NCBI RefSeq assembly: GCF_010111755.1
Contig: NC_088958.1
Span: forward strand, 1-64,000
DNA: 64,000 nt
Direction: 5' to 3'
From: Nakaseomyces glabratus
Taxonomy: Eukaryota; Ascomycota; Saccharomycetes; Saccharomycetales; Saccharomycetaceae
Shown: positions 39,966-48,784 of the stretch, piece by piece
Position numbering within the stretch: position 1 is the stretch's first letter
How the letters are laid out: each line of letters begins with the position of its first letter
Program-made: the position numbers and the translations under genes
The notes under the pieces: model-generated
Database searches by the model: none
Told to the model about the DNA's origin: nothing
Seen by the model: only the letters and a program-made list of their open reading frames with translations

Positions 39966-42788
39966 CTAAAGTGTGGGATTGAATGCAAATTCATTCATTA
40001 AAATATCAACATCTTTCCAAACAACATCTGACTCCCAGTTATCCCAATTAGCCATAATTGAGTTAGGTGAATCATTTGTGGGGGTTGTATTGATATGATC
40101 ATCCGAGAATGGTATTATGAATTGTTGGTTGGTCAAGTCATTGCTAGATTTAATACCAAGGTTGTCGTTCAGTATTGGAGATTGAGCTGTGGATTTTCCG
40201 TTTTGCAATTGACGTTCACTAAACTCTCCAGATGTTGCATTTCTATAATCGCTGGTTATTTTAGGTTTTTGGTTTCTTACAATATCAAACATTGATGTCT
40301 CTGGTGGTCTAATTAAGGATTTAGAGATTTCTTTTTTTCTAAGAACATCTGAATTTGGCCGAATGTATTGATTAAATGTTCCATTTCCTCTATTGTAAGA
40401 TTCTGGTGACATCTTATTATTCGTGTTTGCGTGGACAGATTGATTATCATAAGTGCTACTATTTGGTGTATTTGTGAGACTACCATTACTGCTTCCAGTA
40501 GAAACGTTAATAGGATTTGGATCTAGTGGTATAGTTTCTATAATTCTTCTTGCTTTCATTTCAGGGTTCTTAACATGCGATAGCTTTATATCATTATTCT
40601 TAGCATCCTTAGATGTACCTTTTTCAATACCAGAATCAGATTCATCATCTTCGTCATTCTTTTCATCATTCTCTCCGGAAATATGAGACCTTTTAGATTC
40701 TCTTTCAAGCTTAGCCATACCAGATTTTTCTTTTAATATATACAAGCAATCAAAAAAAACACTAACAGCCATTCTAGATCTTACTGTTATACCTAGATTG
40801 AAATTTGTGAATTCTTCTACAAAACTGTTTTCTTTTTTTCTCTGTTCCTTTTTCCAAGATTCATACATGTTAGCGTACAATGACCATATGCTTCTCATTA
40901 TACCCGACGACCGATAAGCCATATCGTGTTTCAAAACAGAGGCATTAAATGTTAACAAGACTGCATTCTGATATGCTTTTTTCCCGTATGCAACATCAAG
41001 CATAGGGGCTAGTGACGAATTTGCTAGTTTACTTATGATGCAGGCTGACTGCCAAATATTAAGAACAAAAACACCAGGAAGATATTTGATTATTGTGGGA
41101 TTCGATTTCCACATACTATGAGCATGACTTAAAAACTCAATTGCTGCATTGTATGCTTTCACTAGTCCTTTTTTGGTCTCAAATAAAGCTTCTGTTTTAT
41201 TTGATAATTGCATGAGATTATGGTTACCATCTTTGGATCCCACTTCCGACAAAAATGGATCGTTGAAATAATATGTCAATAAATGTGTCTTTGCAACTAA
41301 TAACGAAAACTTCCTTATATCATCGATATTGGATTCCCTTAACGATAAATCCAAGTGAACAAGCTGCTGATTTAAGACCTGAATTAGTGGGTGAACAGTT
41401 TCTCGGTCAGCTACACCAACGACGTTGGTGCCATTGTTACTTATGGTGTTTATAACTTGATTTTCAAAACGTGCAATCTGTGTTAGCTGCTTCAAAGGCA
41501 ATGGTATGTTTGTTCCCTTCATCTGATTGAATAACAGAGATGTGGAATTCAAAATGGAATTGTCAAAGGACGTGTAGGATGGGAAGCCAAAAGATGAGGC
41601 AATAAATTGTGAGACAATATTGCAGCATACCCACGTACGCAATTGTTCATTTATTAATTCAAAATTCGCTGTCGTGTATTCCTTGGAAAAGTCAGCACAA
41701 TTTAAACCTACTCTTATTGCTTGGAACATTGCAGTACCGATAGTATTCCAGGATGTGTCTGCACTTAATGAGGAAGTTAACGGTGGCCAAAACGTATACA
41801 GCAAAAAAGCTTGGACAGAGTAGACAGATGCAACGTTTAATACAGGCTCGTCTGTTTCCGATGGTGTGTACCTTATAATTGGTGAAATAGTGATTTCAGC
41901 TAACACGGACTTCACCAAACCAGATAATTTTTTCATTAGGTGGGTAGACTGAGGCTTCCTTCGGAGACCAATTAGTAATATGACCCAAAAAAGACAAGGT
42001 GATAAATTGTATATTTTCTCCGCCCCATATTCTAGATTTACAACAGGAAGGAATATGTGATATTTTGTTGCAAACTCCTGAAATAGTTCAGCTATCTGCT
42101 GGCTTGAAACGTATACATCACCTAAATTTTTTGGTGAGCATTTAAGTTGTTCTTCTGTCATTTCTGAAAAGTGAAAAACAACATTTGCACTTTTATCGTA
42201 ATTTTCTTCAGATATTGTTTTATTACCATTGCTATCTATATGCGCTGCCACTGGGCTATTTTCTTCTTGATAGTTAATTGAATTTATGATCGAGGTTTCT
42301 TGGTTTTCTTGCTGCCATTTCTTCATGTTCTCATCTTTCATTTTTTTTATTTTATCTTTGGTAAAATTACTGTTATCTAGTAATTGTTGCTGCTCTTCCT
42401 CAATCCTTTTTAAAATCTGTTCCGAAGAAAGATTACTTAGTGTTGCAGTTAGCTCCTTGAATCGTTTCTCAATGGCCTCGTTTCTAGCTCTCTTATATGT
42501 TCTTCTGAAATCTTTCTTCAAAACACATGGAACGCCTTTCTTTTGACATCTAGTACATGGTTCTGGCGCTTTATCATGTGCGTCACATTTAGACTTCTGT
42601 TGACGGCATTCTACACATGCAACTCTCTTTTTCTTCTTGGGTTTCTTTGAACCGTTGGTTGGTGAAGATTGTGGAGGTAATTCTGGGGTCACACTAGCCT
42701 CTTCGGAGTTAGGAGCACGATTCGTTAGATTTATATCGCTTTGAATATCTGAAAAAGGTGTTCCAAATCCAGGGCTTACAGAATCCAT
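39966..42788 (-). CDS. LEU3: Leucine-pathway Zn2Cys6 transcription factor Leu3
   Basis: 940 aa (S. cerevisiae 886), ATG at 42788. The zinc cluster uses C58, C61, C68, C78, C81 and C88 (CX2CX6CX9CX2CX6C), preceded by a lysine run that may act as a nuclear signal and followed by a short coiled-coil region (about residues 103-165) for dimer formation. The middle is the fungal regulatory domain and the C-terminal end is acidic (ESDVVWKDVDILMNEF), as expected of the activation domain. Known: Leu3 binds CCGGNNCCGG sites at branched-chain amino-acid genes, repressing alone and activating when alpha-isopropylmalate is bound. A perfect consensus site lies at 44012-44021 in its upstream spacer, suggesting autoregulation. 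Confidence 0.95.
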   Translation of the reverse strand: MDSVSPGFGTPFSDIQSDINLTNRAPNSEEASVTPELPPQSSPTNGSKKPKKKKRVACVECRQQKSKCDAHDKAPEPCTRCQKKGVPCVLKKDFRRTYKRARNEAIEKRFKELTATLSNLSSEQILKRIEEEQQQLLDNSNFTKDKIKKMKDENMKKWQQENQETSIINSINYQEENSPVAAHIDSNGNKTISEENYDKSANVVFHFSEMTEEQLKCSPKNLGDVYVSSQQIAELFQEFATKYHIFLPVVNLEYGAEKIYNLSPCLFWVILLIGLRRKPQSTHLMKKLSGLVKSVLAEITISPIIRYTPSETDEPVLNVASVYSVQAFLLYTFWPPLTSSLSADTSWNTIGTAMFQAIRVGLNCADFSKEYTTANFELINEQLRTWVCCNIVSQFIASSFGFPSYTSFDNSILNSTSLLFNQMKGTNIPLPLKQLTQIARFENQVINTISNNGTNVVGVADRETVHPLIQVLNQQLVHLDLSLRESNIDDIRKFSLLVAKTHLLTYYFNDPFLSEVGSKDGNHNLMQLSNKTEALFETKKGLVKAYNAAIEFLSHAHSMWKSNPTIIKYLPGVFVLNIWQSACIISKLANSSLAPMLDVAYGKKAYQNAVLLTFNASVLKHDMAYRSSGIMRSIWSLYANMYESWKKEQRKKENSFVEEFTNFNLGITVRSRMAVSVFFDCLYILKEKSGMAKLERESKRSHISGENDEKNDEDDESDSGIEKGTSKDAKNNDIKLSHVKNPEMKARRIIETIPLDPNPINVSTGSSNGSLTNTPNSSTYDNQSVHANTNNKMSPESYNRGNGTFNQYIRPNSDVLRKKEISKSLIRPPETSMFDIVRNQKPKITSDYRNATSGEFSERQLQNGKSTAQSPILNDNLGIKSSNDLTNQQFIIPFSDDHINTTPTNDSPNSIMANWDNWESDVVWKDVDILMNEFAFNPTL

Positions 42789-43090
42789 AGTTATGATTTG
42801 AAAATCATAAAATTGTTTTGTTAAAATCTTTGCACTATCCCGTTAAATTAGTAAGGGCAACACTTGTTAGAATAAGCGAGATTTTAATTTTGAAAGGTGC
42901 TGTGCCAAATTACAAGTTTATGAGTCTATATTTTTGCTCTAATGGCTTCTGAAAGAAAGAGTTATATTTGATCAATGACCTCCACAATTATTATTCGGCC
43001 TGATTTAACTTGTGCCTATCGCAGTTTTCCTGAGTCTCAGTGGTTTAAAAAGAACTCCGATAATAGACGTATGTCTTTGTATGTCTCTTA
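42789..43090. other. LEU3 proximal promoter region
   Basis: 300 bp directly upstream of the LEU3 start. It has AT-rich runs and no obvious TATA box of canonical form. The small open frame at 43091-43300 begins just beyond. Confidence 0.5.
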
Positions 43091-43300
43091 CTAAACCTTG
43101 CTCTGGTATACAAAGAACTCAAAGAATAACTCAAGCACACAAACTTCCATTGTCAGCTTTGCAGATGAGTTCCTGACTTCATCGTTAGCCGTATGCACTA
43201 TTTTGAATTCGAATTTTTCTGATTTTTTTTTTTTCACGATGAGCTGAGTCCTTTTTTTCTTTTTCTTGGAATTATCCTTTAGTGCTATAGGCGTTGCCAT
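43091..43300 (-). CDS. Small lysine-rich hypothetical protein (uncertain)
   Basis: 69 aa from the ATG at 43300 (the longer frame starts with TTG at 43318). MATPIALKDNSKKKKKR and a second lysine block give a strongly basic N-terminal half; the C-terminal half (KLTMEVCVLELFFEFFVYQ) is hydrophobic and could form a helix. I do not recognise it. The basic stretch comes largely from A-runs in the DNA, which favours chance. In its favour, it is upstream of LEU3 on the same strand with 302 bp between them, and Gcn4-like and Leu3 sites lie 450 and 710 bp upstream of its start. I regard it as more likely not a gene than a gene. Confidence 0.3.
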   Translation of the reverse strand: MATPIALKDNSKKKKKRTQLIVKKKKSEKFEFKIVHTANDEVRNSSAKLTMEVCVLELFFEFFVYQSKV

Positions 43301-43747
43301 GTTGACATAACCCTTCAAACTTCAATATGCTGGCTACGTAGTCGAGCCTTTTGCACCATTGGTCATTCAAGAAAACATATCATCACTCATATATATACTT
43401 TCTGTAAATAAGTTGCTCAGAGATGAAATATGAGAAAGATATGTCTTACTGTGTACAAAAAATTGACGTAATAAAATTATTAATGCTTTGCCATTGAGTA
43501 CTTCAAAAACTTCTCAATGAAATCAGAGTTTAGCTTTGGATTAGATTTAAAATCTGCATAATAAATCAATTGGCTCGTATGTGTGTAATTGTTCTTATCA
43601 TTGAGACTCAAAATTAATGCTACTCCTCCTTGATATAAGATGTTACAAGAAAAAGTCAAATAGAAGTATTAAGTATCTGGTTGTTCTTGACCTTACTTAA
43701 TATATAGAAATTGTGTTATATGAAATATGCTGAATTTACCTTATACA

Positions 43748-43754
43748 TGAGTCA
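43748..43754. promoter_or_regulatory. Gcn4-type site TGAGTCA
   Basis: TGAGTCA is a perfect AP-1/Gcn4 core. It lies 960 bp upstream of LEU3 and 264 bp from the Leu3 palindrome, so general amino-acid control may act on the same upstream region. Seven-base motifs are expected several times per window by chance, so on its own it is weak. Confidence 0.4.
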
Positions 43755-44011
43755 GGGTCCTCACAAAGAATGAGAGAAAACTCTTTATTTCCTCTCTAAA
43801 TTCAAACCTACAAAAGCAATCTGTAGATTAATACTGAAACTACCTTCCCCCTAACTGGAGTGTAACCTGCAGAGAATTACAATAAGTGATTGTGATTGAG
43901 AAAAGAGGATGATCTTAGGTTCCCCTTACTAACAGTTTGATGATTATCTTTTATCTCATCACTCTTTTCCGACAGGCAGAGAAATGACGTAGGAAATAGA
44001 TAAGTGGGAGG

Positions 44012-44021
44012 CCGGTGCCGG
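44012..44021. promoter_or_regulatory. Leu3-type binding site CCGGTGCCGG
   Basis: The sequence fits CCGGNNCCGG, the consensus for Leu3, within GCCGGTGCCGGTGAG, and a further CCGGTG follows at 44046-44051. It sits about 1.2 kb upstream of LEU3 and beyond the 3' end of TMT1. No other CCGGNNCCGG was noticed in the window, and about 0.1 would be expected at the low GC of the region. Inference: Leu3 may regulate its own gene or a short unrecognised transcript in the spacer. Confidence 0.6.
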
Positions 44022-44287
44022 TGAGATGCTGACTTCGACTATCCACCGGTGACTTGGATTAAAAGCGACAGTCATGATGGATTAATAAGATTTCAAGAAG
44101 GTCGATAAGATAATATGATTCACCTGAAGTAAATTGTGTGACGTATCTAGTATGCCAGTAATTTTTAAAAAAAAAAAGATTTATTAGTTTAGTTATAAAG
44201 TGTTTATGTGTTGCAATATAGAAGAACTACTTATCTAAATATGATATGATCGTATGAACAGTATAAAAAAATTGTTTTTGTAGTCAT

Positions 44288-45142
44288 TCAAATTGCCCTT
44301 GCAAATGTATAGAAAGTTTTCCATGAAACATGGATTTTGGTGTCAAGATCGTAATTGTTCTCCAAAATCTTATCTATAACTTCATCGATAATGTCCTTCT
44401 TATTGGCATTCTTTGGATCATGCTTCCATTTATAATAAATACCCCATGTTTGCAAATATTCTCTCAAGTTCTGGACAGTCATTTCACAAATCATTTTGAA
44501 TGGTGCAGATTCATAATTGGCTTCACGTGGATTATAGACCTTCAAATCGACTTCCTTGAATAAAGAGTCGTTCAACTTTATGTTGCGGTAATAGCTTGCA
44601 ATGATGTCTACAGCGGGTTTTTCCCAATATGGGGCCAATTTTTCCTCTCCAAAGCAAAAGTCATACAAGGCATCATCGACTGCTGGTAATTCCAATACAA
44701 CAGGCTCCAAGTAACCCCAATAAGCAAGTGTTCCGTCAGCTCTCAAGTTCTTGTGCACTTCATCCTGGAATTTATCGAGGTTGAAATACTGGATGGCTTC
44801 AGCAGAGACGACCATGTCACATTGACGCTTGTTTTGTCTTTCACCGAGAAAGGTAAAGTCTTCACCGCCTGCAACATGAAAGTTCACGTTTTTGGCTGGG
44901 TTTCCATTGTTGGCGGCCTCGATCATTCTTTCGGAATAATCAGTTCCGATAATTTCGTTAGTATCATTGAAGACCTCACTCAATTGCAACGTAGCAGTAC
45001 CTGGACCGCACCCAACATCGACAATCAAATCACATTTACCGTTGTGGTATTGTTGCAAGTGCTTGTAGAACTCCAATGGGTATTGTGGTCTGGACTGCTT
45101 GTATCCTTCGGAGTTAAAGTTGCTCTTTGAAAAAGAAGACAT
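44288..45142 (-). CDS. TMT1: Trans-aconitate / 3-isopropylmalate methyltransferase Tmt1
   Basis: 284 aa from the ATG at 45142; the frame extends to a TTG at 45157, but the later start gives MSSFSKSNFNSEGY, matching the yeast N-terminus. Length is close to the 299 aa of S. cerevisiae Tmt1 (YER175C). The class I SAM-dependent fold is clear: motif I LIVDVGCGPGTATLQLS (residues about 35-51), motif post-I IIGTDYSERMI, and a conserved C-terminal half with YLQTWGIYYKWKHDPKN. Known reaction: transfer of a methyl group from SAM to trans-aconitate and to 3-isopropylmalate, a leucine-pathway intermediate. The adjacency to LEU3 is not the S. cerevisiae arrangement. The closely related CRG1 (YHR209W) is an alternative name, but the N-terminus fits TMT1 better. 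Confidence 0.87.
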   Translation of the reverse strand: MSSFSKSNFNSEGYKQSRPQYPLEFYKHLQQYHNGKCDLIVDVGCGPGTATLQLSEVFNDTNEIIGTDYSERMIEAANNGNPAKNVNFHVAGGEDFTFLGERQNKRQCDMVVSAEAIQYFNLDKFQDEVHKNLRADGTLAYWGYLEPVVLELPAVDDALYDFCFGEEKLAPYWEKPAVDIIASYYRNIKLNDSLFKEVDLKVYNPREANYESAPFKMICEMTVQNLREYLQTWGIYYKWKHDPKNANKKDIIDEVIDKILENNYDLDTKIHVSWKTFYTFARAI

Positions 45143-46399
45143 TGCTATAAGTTTCAAGAGTGAAGTTATAAGATAAAGGCTAAGTACTATATACTAGTTA
45201 ATAAAGATCGTTGTTGTTTTATCTTAGTCTGATTCTATTAGTATTACCAATAAAATTCGGACTCGCTGTGCTAAACAAAGGGCAGAAATTGTATCTCTGA
45301 GATCTGTTTAATATGATTTTGTTATAGTGTTCTGTACTGACAATTGAAATTTCACAAGTAGCATAAAAGGTCGAGAAAACGTTTATTGGTCAAACCTTGG
45401 TAAAATGCTCACTATTTATACTTTTTCATTTTCATAATTTTACAGGGGTTTTCCCATATGCCATAACTGAAACCCCTTGGCTAATTGCAGTCTCAGGTTT
45501 CTATAATTGGAAGGGCTCACTGGTTAAGCCTGTGCAAAAGAAAGTAAGTGTATATGCCAGAATAATATAAAGTGGGGTAATCAAACCCACGTACAGATTA
45601 TCTTTTTGTTCTAAAAAAAGAAATTAACTCACACCTAATGCTCTGCGGTATTTTTATATACGAGGATTATACTGTGAAGCCCCCCCCCCCATTGTTTCTC
45701 TAATGTGTGGCCGTGAGTGGCAGCGTGGAAAGAAAATTGTTTTCCATTTTTGTTTGTTTTTCAAAATTACGTCATTTTAAATTGAAGAGGTTTCAACATC
45801 ATCAGCCCAACAGTTTCAATCGAGATATACTGTATTGGAAGTATTACTGCTGATTATATCCAGCTCATAGCTGAAGCAAAGTATTCTGTATAGCAAAGAA
45901 TATACGCTCTATGTGATACAGTGTAAATGATATGTAGTTACTATATCGAGGGTTCTTCCAATTAGGAATGAAAAATTATTTGGTTGACGTTGTAATGCAT
46001 AAAACTATGGGCCCATGTATGTGGTCACGTTTGCTTAGTACTTTGTTGGCGTTGATGTATCTTAACTATCTGTTATGTAAGATCGAATTGGTCATATGAC
46101 TATTGTCTTCCGACTTTTCTCCATGATAGTGTCTAGCTTTCGTTGACTTGATTCTGTAAACTGCATTAGAAAAATCATAGAGACAAATGTTAACAGAAAT
46201 GTACGCACAGTTTGAGTAAGGAAAAGTAGAAACTTTCTGAAGAAAAAAAAAAAATAAGAGCTTGCGATGCGATGAGCACGATATTCAAACAGCTAGCAAC
46301 AGTTTATAAGACAGCACCATTTTTATTTCTTGTTCAGTAGTAGAAAAATTGAGATTAGAATTGGGCTATCCTCACGGCAAAATTAGCTTCCTTCTTCTG
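45143..46399. other. Divergent TMT1-MFS intergenic region
   Basis: 1.26 kb. It has an 11-C homopolymer at 45680-45690, an A-run at 46240-46253, and a TATAA at 46305-46309 about 91 bp before the MFS start. No open frame is recognisable. It also marks a synteny breakpoint, since the neighbours come from different S. cerevisiae chromosomes. Confidence 0.6.
45680..45690. repeat. Poly-C tract (11 C)
   Basis: Eleven consecutive C's in an otherwise AT-rich spacer. Long C runs are unusual in yeast DNA and are often miscalled in assemblies. Confidence 0.85.
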
Positions 46400-47737
46400 A
46401 TGAGGTTTAGACAGAATGTGGTGGGGGCACCTAGAGATGTTAAGCTCTTGTGGGCGTCTGTATTTCTGCGTTTACTATCTTATGGTATAACAAATCAAGT
46501 GCTCACGTTGTTATTAAGTGGGATACACATGGGTGAAGACCGTATAGGTCTTTTTATGTCCCTAACCTTAGTTGGTGATGTGTTGTGTTCTTACATTCTT
46601 ACATGGTATGCTGATTCATGGGGAAGAAGAAGGGTGTTGATCTACGGATCTATCATGATGATGCTGAGTGGTATTGTGTTTAGTTACTCGGAGAATTTCC
46701 ACGTCTTGCTGATATTTGCCATTTTTGGTGTTATCTCGCCATCCAGCGACGAAGTGGGTCCCTTTAAATCGATTGAAGAATCGATGATTGCACATCTATC
46801 ATCAAATGACAAGAGGCCAGATGTGTATGCTATGCATAGTTTGGTTGGTACTGTAGGCAGTGCTTTAGGTGCAATATCTTGTGGGGTGTTTATTAAATTC
46901 ATCAAGTCTCATGGTTATGCTACAACTGATGTAGAGAGTTATAAATTAGTTTTTAGACTATATGCGTTCATTGCATTTATGAAAGTTATTATAATGTTTA
47001 TGTTATCAGAAAAGACAGAGTTGGACAGCCATTTTCATGATCATATTGAAGATAATAATTTATCAGAGGCTATTGTACATGATGAATTGACACCACTAGT
47101 AGAAACAGCTGCGCATAAAAACGAGATCAATAAGTCGAGAGCACTCTCAAAGGAAACTAAGGCAACATTAACTAAGTTGCTGGTAATCTTCATGGTGGAT
47201 TCATTAGGTTCAGGTTTTATGACTAGTGGATGGATGGTTTATTACTATAAGAATATTTTCCTACTATCACCAGTTGCATTAGGTACCATGTTCTTTGTTT
47301 CTCAGGGTGTTCAAGCTTTATCTACATTGCCATCATCGAGTATTACTAGGAGACTTGGACCAGTTAAGACAACACTAGCAGTTCAAATACCATCGGGTAT
47401 TTTTTCAATACTGATTCCATTTGCTGTAAATTATTTGCCGCTCTCGATATTTCTGTTGAACTTACATTTTGCAACAATGGCAATGGATGTCACTCCAAGG
47501 CAAATAATTTTGACGAATTTGTTCAAATCTAGCGAACTAACTAGAGTCATGGGTATAGTAAATATTGGTAAAACGTTTGCGCGCTGTATTGGGCCAATAT
47601 TTACAGGTCTGCTTGCAAGTAAAGGCTTACTGTGGTGTTGTTATATCATAAGTGGTTCCTTAGTTATTACCGCCGATGCCATATTAGCATTCTGGTTTTT
47701 GTCGATCGACCATAAGATTAAGGCACAATGTTCATAA
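46400..47737 (+). CDS. MFS transporter, YJR124C family
   Basis: 445 aa from the ATG at 46400. The open frame continues 17 codons upstream to a TTG at 46349, but MRFRQNVVGAPRDVKLLWAS is the start that suits the family (S. cerevisiae YJR124C is 448 aa). Residues about 18-205 and 255-440 form two bundles of hydrophobic segments, and the loop between TM2 and TM3 has ADSWGRRRVLIYG, the MFS signature. A charged central loop (about residues 210-260) separates the halves. The substrate is not known for the yeast relative, so none is given. It is convergent with RPS5, as YJR124C is next to YJR123W in S. cerevisiae. Confidence 0.88.
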   Translation: MRFRQNVVGAPRDVKLLWASVFLRLLSYGITNQVLTLLLSGIHMGEDRIGLFMSLTLVGDVLCSYILTWYADSWGRRRVLIYGSIMMMLSGIVFSYSENFHVLLIFAIFGVISPSSDEVGPFKSIEESMIAHLSSNDKRPDVYAMHSLVGTVGSALGAISCGVFIKFIKSHGYATTDVESYKLVFRLYAFIAFMKVIIMFMLSEKTELDSHFHDHIEDNNLSEAIVHDELTPLVETAAHKNEINKSRALSKETKATLTKLLVIFMVDSLGSGFMTSGWMVYYYKNIFLLSPVALGTMFFVSQGVQALSTLPSSSITRRLGPVKTTLAVQIPSGIFSILIPFAVNYLPLSIFLLNLHFATMAMDVTPRQIILTNLFKSSELTRVMGIVNIGKTFARCIGPIFTGLLASKGLLWCCYIISGSLVITADAILAFWFLSIDHKIKAQCS

Positions 47738-48106
47738 TGTCTGTATATAAATAAGGACAGTATATTTGAATAATATGTTTGTTTGATATAGAGTGAATGT
47801 TTATACATTATATAGAAATGTCATTATTTTAAAGATTATATTTCAGCACGTTCATAGTTTTAGATTGAAATCAGCAGACTGATATATCAGAGTAAAGCTA
47901 GCCTTGCCTCTTGGGGGTATATAATTTTTAAACGAGAGAAGTATCCTATTGTTAAAATGGTGATAATGGCTTGAGTTGTATTGTATTAGATTATAAACTA
48001 AACTAAGATAGAAAAAAAGATTGTACAGAAATAAAAGAAAAAAAAGATGACGTTTCCAGTATTCTTTGAAAAGAAGCGTATATGCTCTTCCCCTCTTTTT
48101 CCTTTC
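47738..48106. other. Convergent MFS-RPS5 3' region
   Basis: About 370 bp of AT-rich 3' sequence between two convergent genes, with A-rich runs that could serve as polyadenylation signals. No gene seen. Confidence 0.6.
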
Positions 48107-48784
48107 TTAACGGTTGGACTTGGCGACACGTTCCAATTCGTCCTTCTTCTTGATAGCGTAAGAAGTAGAAGAACCCTTGGCGGCGTTAATCAATTCTTCG
48201 GCCAAAGTTTCAGCAATGGTCTTGATGTTTCTGAAGGCAGCTTCTCTAGCACCGATGGTCAACAAAGCAATAGCTTGGTTAACTCTTCTCAATGGAGAAA
48301 CATCGACGGCTTGACGTCTGGCAGCACCACCACCACCGACTCTGGTGGTGTCTTCTCTTGGACCAGTGTTGGTGATAGCGTCAACAACAACTTGCAATGG
48401 GTTTTGTTCGGTCAAGATGTGGATGATTTCCAAAGTGTGCTTAATGATTCTGACGGCCTTCAACTTCTTACCGTTGTTTCTACCGTTCATCATCATGGAG
48501 TTGGTTAGTCTTTCGATGATTGGACATTGAGCCTTTCTGAATCTCTTGTTGGCGTAACGACCGGAGGTGTGAGCAACGAAGATTGGTTGTCTAATTTGGA
48601 CGTAGTCGACCAAGGATGGGTCCTTCACTTCGACATCCTCAAAAGACCACTTGTTGAACAACTTAATTTCAGTGGAACCTCTTTGAACCTCTTCTGGGAT
48701 TGGAGTAGCCAAGGTGACTGGAGTGAATTCTTCAACAACTTCGAACTCTTCTTGAACTTCAACTGGAGCTTCTGTGTCAGACAT
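48107..48784 (-). CDS. RPS5: 40S ribosomal protein uS7 (Rps5)
   Basis: 225 aa, the same length as S. cerevisiae Rps5. The acidic eukaryote-specific N-terminus is followed by the uS7 fold, with IVERLTN-type and [18 protein letters not shown] core motifs and [20 protein letters not shown]. The C-terminus ends in VAKSNR. uS7 sits in the 40S head near the mRNA exit and E-site tRNA. Codon usage is strongly biased to preferred yeast codons, as expected for a ribosomal protein. The gene has no intron. It lies in the conserved order YJR124C-RPS5-IBA57. Confidence 0.98.
   Translation of the reverse strand: MSDTEAPVEVQEEFEVVEEFTPVTLATPIPEEVQRGSTEIKLFNKWSFEDVEVKDPSLVDYVQIRQPIFVAHTSGRYANKRFRKAQCPIIERLTNSMMMNGRNNGKKLKAVRIIKHTLEIIHILTEQNPLQVVVDAITNTGPREDTTRVGGGGAARRQAVDVSPLRRVNQAIALLTIGAREAAFRNIKTIAETLAEELINAAKGSSTSYAIKKKDELERVAKSNR

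Larger units (their letters stand above)
43301..44287. other. LEU3-TMT1 spacer with Leu3 and Gcn4 motifs
   Basis: Nearly 1 kb with no recognisable gene. It carries TGAGTCA at 43748-43754 and CCGGTGCCGG at 44012-44021, annotated separately. The region from 43300 to 43700 is AT-rich. The A/T-rich end next to 44288 contains the TMT1 3' end. Confidence 0.6.

Noticed and set aside
43577..43935. Possible intron on the plus strand: GTATGT at 43577 and TACTAACAG at 43927
   Set aside because: No open frame joins at either side and no plus-strand gene follows before TMT1; branch point and acceptor are also nearly overlapping.
44288..45142. Calling the methyltransferase CRG1 (cantharidin methyltransferase)
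   Set aside because: CRG1 and TMT1 share the fold, but the N-terminus MSSFSKSNFNSEGY and the YLQTWGIYYKWKHDPKN region fit TMT1 better.
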